From: Hydrogenophaga sp. BPS33
GTDB lineage: Bacteria > Pseudomonadota > Gammaproteobacteria > Burkholderiales > Burkholderiaceae_C
Assembly: GCF_009859475.1 (NCBI RefSeq)
Contig: NZ_CP044549.1
Location: 4,464,001 to 4,528,000 of the forward strand
Reading direction: 5' to 3'
Length of the DNA stretch: 64,000 bases
Each line of letters starts with the position of its first letter. Within the stretch, counting starts at the first letter, position 1. Below, in pieces: positions 60,598-64,000 of the stretch. The notes under the pieces are model-generated. The model was given only the letters and a program-made list of their open reading frames with translations. It made no database searches and was not told the DNA's origin. The translations under genes were made by a program, and so were the position numbers.

Positions 60598-63123
60598 TTG
60601 CGGCTCGCATTGGCCGTGGTGGTGTTGGTAGCAACGCCACTGGCCAGGAGCGAACAACCGGCACCGGCTGCTGGCGTCCTCACGCGTTCTGACAATGAGA
60701 CACGCGTCTCTAGCGTGGAGCCCGCCAACCAGCAATCGCCTTCCGTGCGGCCGCGCCGAGTGGCCCTATCAAGCGGCAACGGCAGCGGCAGCGGCAGCGG
60801 CAGCGGCAGCGGCAGAAAGAATGGCAGCGACAACGTCAAGGTGTGGTTCGTCGATGTGTCTGTCAACGGACAACGCCTGAAAACCCTGGCTAGGGTCGAG
60901 CGCCATTCAGACGGCACCTTCCTGCTGCCTACAACCACTTGGGCCGAAGCACGGCTGGCGCCCCCGCAAAAGTCCCGTGTCCTGGGTGATGGCTCGCCAG
61001 CGTTTGCGCTCAACGACGTGACCCGCGCGAACTGGAATCTCAACGCCAAGACGCAAAGCCTTGAGATCAACGTGCCCGCCAAGGCATTCGTCCCGTCCAC
61101 GCTGGGCGATCGCGGCATGTTGGCAGAGCCGCCGCCAAGGCCTCCGCCGGGCATCCTGCTCAACTACGACGCCGCCGTATCCCAGGTGCAGAATGCGGCG
61201 CAGCCGACCGGCGGCGTGGCCTTGGAGGCGGTCTTGTTCAATGGCTTCGGCAGCTTCGTCACGTCCGGTCTCGTGCGATACGACGGACACGCCAACGAGG
61301 CCTACCGTCTCGACTCGTTCTGGCGCTACGACTTTCCCCATCGGATGGCCGCCGTGGTGGTCGGCGACACCGTGGGCGCCAGTGGGGGATGGAGCAGGCC
61401 GGCGCGGTATGCGGGTGTGCGCTTCGGGCGCGATTTCTCCATGCGCCCCGGCTTCGTGACTGCACCCCAATTGTCTCTCGCCGGCGAAGCCACGCTTCCC
61501 TCCACGGTGGATGTGCTCGTCGACAACGCCAGACGCTACAGCCAGCCGGTGCAACCCGGGCCGTTCGATCTGACCAATGTGCCCATGACCAGCGGCGCGG
61601 GAGAAGTCAACCTGGTCGTCCGCGACCTGTTGGGACGCGAAACCGTCGTCACGCAAAGCTACTACCAGTCCCCTCGCCTTCTGGCACCCGGCCTGTCCGA
61701 CTATTCGTTCGAGGCGGGATGGCTTCGCAGAGGCTACGGCGTCAGCGACAGCTACGACAAGGACCCTTTCGGCGCTATCACCTGGCGTCAGGGACTCAAC
61801 CCCAACTTGACAGGCGAAGTGCGTCTTGAGCTCCAGCCAGACCGCCAGGCCACCGGCATCGACTTGAATGGTTTGCTCGGTCACTGGGCGGCCGCGCGAC
61901 TAGCCGTGGCCACCTCCAGCCAGAAGATTCCCGGCGGCGGAACCGAGACGGGCCAGATGATGCAGTTCGGGCTAGAACGGTCAGCGGCAGGCAAGGGAAT
62001 TTCATTGCAATACGAGCGCGCCAGTCGGGATTTCTCGCCTTTCGGCGAAGCGCTCCTGACCTCGGCACACACGGCCGACGTTCTGGGGCAGCGGCCACGG
62101 GAGACGCTCTTTCTGGGGGTCGGCGGGACGCTGCAAGGAAAGCTCAGTGGCGGCTTGAACTACGTGCAGAGACTGCGCTGGAGTGGTGAGACCGTCGAAG
62201 CGGTCGGCGCTTCGTTGAGTTGGTCCGCCTGGCAACGAGCGAGATTTCACCTGTCCCTGAATAAGCGGCTGGACAACGATCGCGAATGGCGTGCGGCCTT
62301 CAGCGTTCACATCCCGTTGGGGAACGGCGTGAGTTCGTCGGCCAGGGTGGAGCGCAATTCCGAAGGCACGACGACGTCGACGGTCACCGCGCAACGCAAC
62401 CCTCCTGCTGGACCCGGACTTGGCTGGAACATTGAAGCCTCACAACATGACAGTTCGCAAGCCAGAGCCGGGTTGCAATACAACACCAGCAACGCTGAAT
62501 TGTCAGCGGATGCCAGTACGCGAAGAGGTGGTGATTGGGCACTTCGCCTCGGCGGGCGTGGCTCCGTTGGCTGGCTGGCTGGCGTGCCATTTGCCTCTCG
62601 ACCAGTGGGCCAAGGTAGCTTTGCAGTCGTCGAGGTGGGTGGTGTGCCGGGGGTACCCGTGAAACGCAGCAACCAGGTCGTCGCCTACACCAACGCAGAT
62701 GGCAAGGCGTTCATACCCAGGCTGGTGCCTTGGCTGAACAACCAAATCGAGATAGACCCCATCGACCTGCCGCTGAACGTGGAGGTCCATGAAACGACCA
62801 AACCGGTGACACCGTACCCCCGCAGTGGAGCGCTGGTGAAGTTCGACTTGCGGCGCACTCGCCAGGCGCTGCTGACGCTGGTGCAACCGGATGGTGAGGC
62901 AGTGCCCGCTGGTGCGCGCGTGCGCTTGCTTCCGGACGGCCCGGAGTTTTTGACAGGACGCAGAGGCAAGGTCTGGCTCACCGATCTGAGCAGTGCACGC
63001 CAACAGATTCAAGTGCGCTGGAACGGCTCGCATGGCTGCTTGTTGATTCTGGATGTCCCCGAGAGCAAAGATGGCTCCCCTGGTTTGCTCGGGCCTTTGA
63101 CGTGTACCAGCCCCAAGCCATGA
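60598..63123 (+). CDS. Outer-membrane usher (CsuD-like)
   Basis: The 841 residues start at TTG (MRLALAVVVLVATPLARSE, a short signal peptide). The N-terminal domain has VWFVDVSVNGQRLKTLARVE. The barrel contains AEATLPSTVDVLVDNARRY and VPMTSGAGEVNLVVRDLLGRE, the plug region. C-terminal domains end PGLLGPLTCTSPKP. A Gly-Ser run (NGSGSGSGSGSGR), coded by repeated GGCAGC, lies before the N-terminal domain. Ushers of this kind secrete and assemble spore-coat-U pili used for biofilm attachment. It overlaps the tip gene by 4 nt (ATGA). Confidence 0.92.
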   Translation: MRLALAVVVLVATPLARSEQPAPAAGVLTRSDNETRVSSVEPANQQSPSVRPRRVALSSGNGSGSGSGSGSGRKNGSDNVKVWFVDVSVNGQRLKTLARVERHSDGTFLLPTTTWAEARLAPPQKSRVLGDGSPAFALNDVTRANWNLNAKTQSLEINVPAKAFVPSTLGDRGMLAEPPPRPPPGILLNYDAAVSQVQNAAQPTGGVALEAVLFNGFGSFVTSGLVRYDGHANEAYRLDSFWRYDFPHRMAAVVVGDTVGASGGWSRPARYAGVRFGRDFSMRPGFVTAPQLSLAGEATLPSTVDVLVDNARRYSQPVQPGPFDLTNVPMTSGAGEVNLVVRDLLGRETVVTQSYYQSPRLLAPGLSDYSFEAGWLRRGYGVSDSYDKDPFGAITWRQGLNPNLTGEVRLELQPDRQATGIDLNGLLGHWAAARLAVATSSQKIPGGGTETGQMMQFGLERSAAGKGISLQYERASRDFSPFGEALLTSAHTADVLGQRPRETLFLGVGGTLQGKLSGGLNYVQRLRWSGETVEAVGASLSWSAWQRARFHLSLNKRLDNDREWRAAFSVHIPLGNGVSSSARVERNSEGTTTSTVTAQRNPPAGPGLGWNIEASQHDSSQARAGLQYNTSNAELSADASTRRGGDWALRLGGRGSVGWLAGVPFASRPVGQGSFAVVEVGGVPGVPVKRSNQVVAYTNADGKAFIPRLVPWLNNQIEIDPIDLPLNVEVHETTKPVTPYPRSGALVKFDLRRTRQALLTLVQPDGEAVPAGARVRLLPDGPEFLTGRRGKVWLTDLSSARQQIQVRWNGSHGCLLILDVPESKDGSPGLLGPLTCTSPKP

Positions 63124-63674
63124 CCCATCGTTGCCCAACCCGTGTCGACCAAAAGCTCCCTCGAGGCGCCCTGCGCATCGGTCTGAAAGATGCACTCCGC
63201 GCAGCGATCACAGCCGCAATTTGTGTGAGCACGCCGGCTTTATGGGCCGGATCCTGCGAAGTCACCGCAGGTGCCTTGGCCTTTGGGCCGTATCAGCCGC
63301 TGACGTTCCAAAGCAAGTTGATGTCGCTCGACAAGGACAGCACGGCCGATATCACGGTGGATTGCATCGCCATAGACCAAGGCGGCGCCTATTCCATCAG
63401 CCTTGGAGAAATCAACGGAAGCATCGCCAACCGCACCTTGCGGATTCAGAAGCCGGGCTCTCCAGCGATGAACTTCAATATATTCATCAATCCTGATCGC
63501 ACCGTGATCTGGGGTGATGGCACCACAGGTGCGGTGTTATCAGGTTCGATCCCTGCAAACAACAGCACCCAGAGCCACACTGTTTTCGGAAGAATCCCTC
63601 AGGGACAGCACTCGTTGCACGTTGGGGAGGATTACACCGGCCAGGGGACTGTCACGATTACCTATAACCCTTGA
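63120..63674 (+). CDS. Spore-coat-U-domain tip subunit/adhesin
   Basis: About 184 residues. The N-terminal ~45 residues (MTHRCPTRVDQKLPRGALRI, then ALRAAITAAICVSTPALWAG) hold a signal sequence with a long n-region. The SCPU domain follows: SCEVTAGALAFGPYQPLTFQ, ADITVDCIAIDQGG, RTLRIQKPG and the terminal strand DYTGQGTVTITYNP. It is the last gene of the operon and overlaps the usher stop, the position of the CsuE-like tip adhesin, though it is smaller than CsuE. Confidence 0.85.
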   Translation: MTHRCPTRVDQKLPRGALRIGLKDALRAAITAAICVSTPALWAGSCEVTAGALAFGPYQPLTFQSKLMSLDKDSTADITVDCIAIDQGGAYSISLGEINGSIANRTLRIQKPGSPAMNFNIFINPDRTVIWGDGTTGAVLSGSIPANNSTQSHTVFGRIPQGQHSLHVGEDYTGQGTVTITYNP

Positions 63675-63768
63675 TTGGTCGCTCGCGGACAGATCTACTC
63701 AGCCCTTGGACGGCTGGGGTGCTCCGGTTGGAGGACGGTAAAGCCGACTTGAGGAGTGGTGCCTATAC

Positions 63769-64000
63769 ATGGCTCCACTCATCAGATTTCGGGCTACTCC
63801 AATGTTCTCCTTGCTCATCACCATCCTCAGCGTGGCGCTCGTCGGCGCTCTTGCGATGGCTACGCTCTACTACGGTGCGTCCGCCTACACCAAGAGCATG
63901 GCCGAAGCTCAGGCCGCAAAACTCATCAACCAAGGCAACCAGCTCCTGGGCGCGGCAGACATGTACTTCGCGCAAAAAGGGATGTATCCCTCATCCTTGC
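63769..64000 (+). CDS. Type IV pilin-like protein (N-terminal part, runs off window)
   Basis: The visible ~77 residues are MAPLIRFRATPMFSLLITIL, then SVALVGALAMATLYYGASAY and AEAQAAKLINQGNQLLGAAD MYFAQKGMYPSSL. A single hydrophobic N-terminal helix is followed by an amphipathic helix and the QGxQLLGAxxxYFAQKGxYP pattern, as in PilS/shufflon-type or thin-pilus pilins. The typical G-F/Y-T-L-x-E processing site is not evident. GAGGAG lies about 12 nt upstream; an internal ATG (MFSLLITIL) is an alternative start. Confidence 0.6.
   Translation, partial: MAPLIRFRATPMFSLLITILSVALVGALAMATLYYGASAYTKSMAEAQAAKLINQGNQLLGAADMYFAQKGMYPSSL

Noticed and set aside
60776..60817. GGCAGC hexamer repeat in the usher gene as a phase-variation switch
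   Set aside because: The unit is a multiple of three, so slippage only adds or removes Gly-Ser pairs and cannot switch the frame.

Overview
The window reads as a high-GC betaproteobacterial chromosome, most likely Burkholderiales and probably Comamonadaceae. The clues are a Bug-type tripartite-tricarboxylate receptor with a LysR regulator, a FecI/FecR/TonB siderophore operon, tandem CphA-like genes and a CsuD-type usher operon. No rRNA, tRNA or CRISPR array was seen. Coding is mostly on the minus strand.

Left part (1-18 kb): the end of a Wadjet plasmid-defence operon (jetA, jetB and the start of jetC); a conserved hypothetical gene; an IS607-type element (serine recombinase plus an unusual TnpB relative); a LysR-Bug-aspartoacylase group; a GIY-YIG-like protein; and a Fur-controlled iron operon (sigma factor, anti-sigma, TonB receptor, PepSY membrane protein, small membrane protein). 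The last gene of that operon is cut by a 1188-bp IS3-family element with a perfect 4-bp target duplication.

Centre-left (18-28 kb): an HTH-REC response regulator, three small unknown proteins, and a three-gene operon (UppS-like, GDP-fucose-synthase-like, GT2-like). These three keep their folds, but the catalytic motifs are replaced. A hybrid histidine kinase whose Hpt-like tail lacks the phospho-histidine follows, then a TnpB-only IS605-type element broken by a 10-bp deletion.

Centre and right (27-53 kb): what looks like one surface-assembly locus. On the minus strand, 5' to 3', it runs bactofilin, M23 endopeptidase, bactofilin, TolC, type I secretion ABC transporter, HlyD adaptor, a decayed histidine kinase, a roughly 3,300-residue acidic beta-repeat protein, SapC, and two overlapping CphA-like ligases. 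My reading is that the bactofilin/M23 module positions or opens the envelope for the type I exporter, which exports the giant protein, and that the SapC/CphA-like genes serve the same product. That functional link is inference. The giant gene's 5' end and the kinase both carry several frameshifts, so the 42.8-45.5 kb stretch is either decaying or badly sequenced.

Right end (53-64 kb): a REC-Hpt phosphorelay protein with a 51-residue ORF in front, an intact copy of the IS605-type TnpB element, a catalytically eroded UDP-glucose-dehydrogenase relative, an SCPU-like secreted protein, an HU/IHF-like protein, an orphan ParA, a complete chaperone-usher operon of the spore-coat-U type, and the start of a type IV pilin-like gene. 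The most unusual themes are the cluster of apparent pseudoenzymes of envelope-glycan pathways and the joining of bactofilins, a type I exporter, a giant repeat protein and CphA-like ligases.
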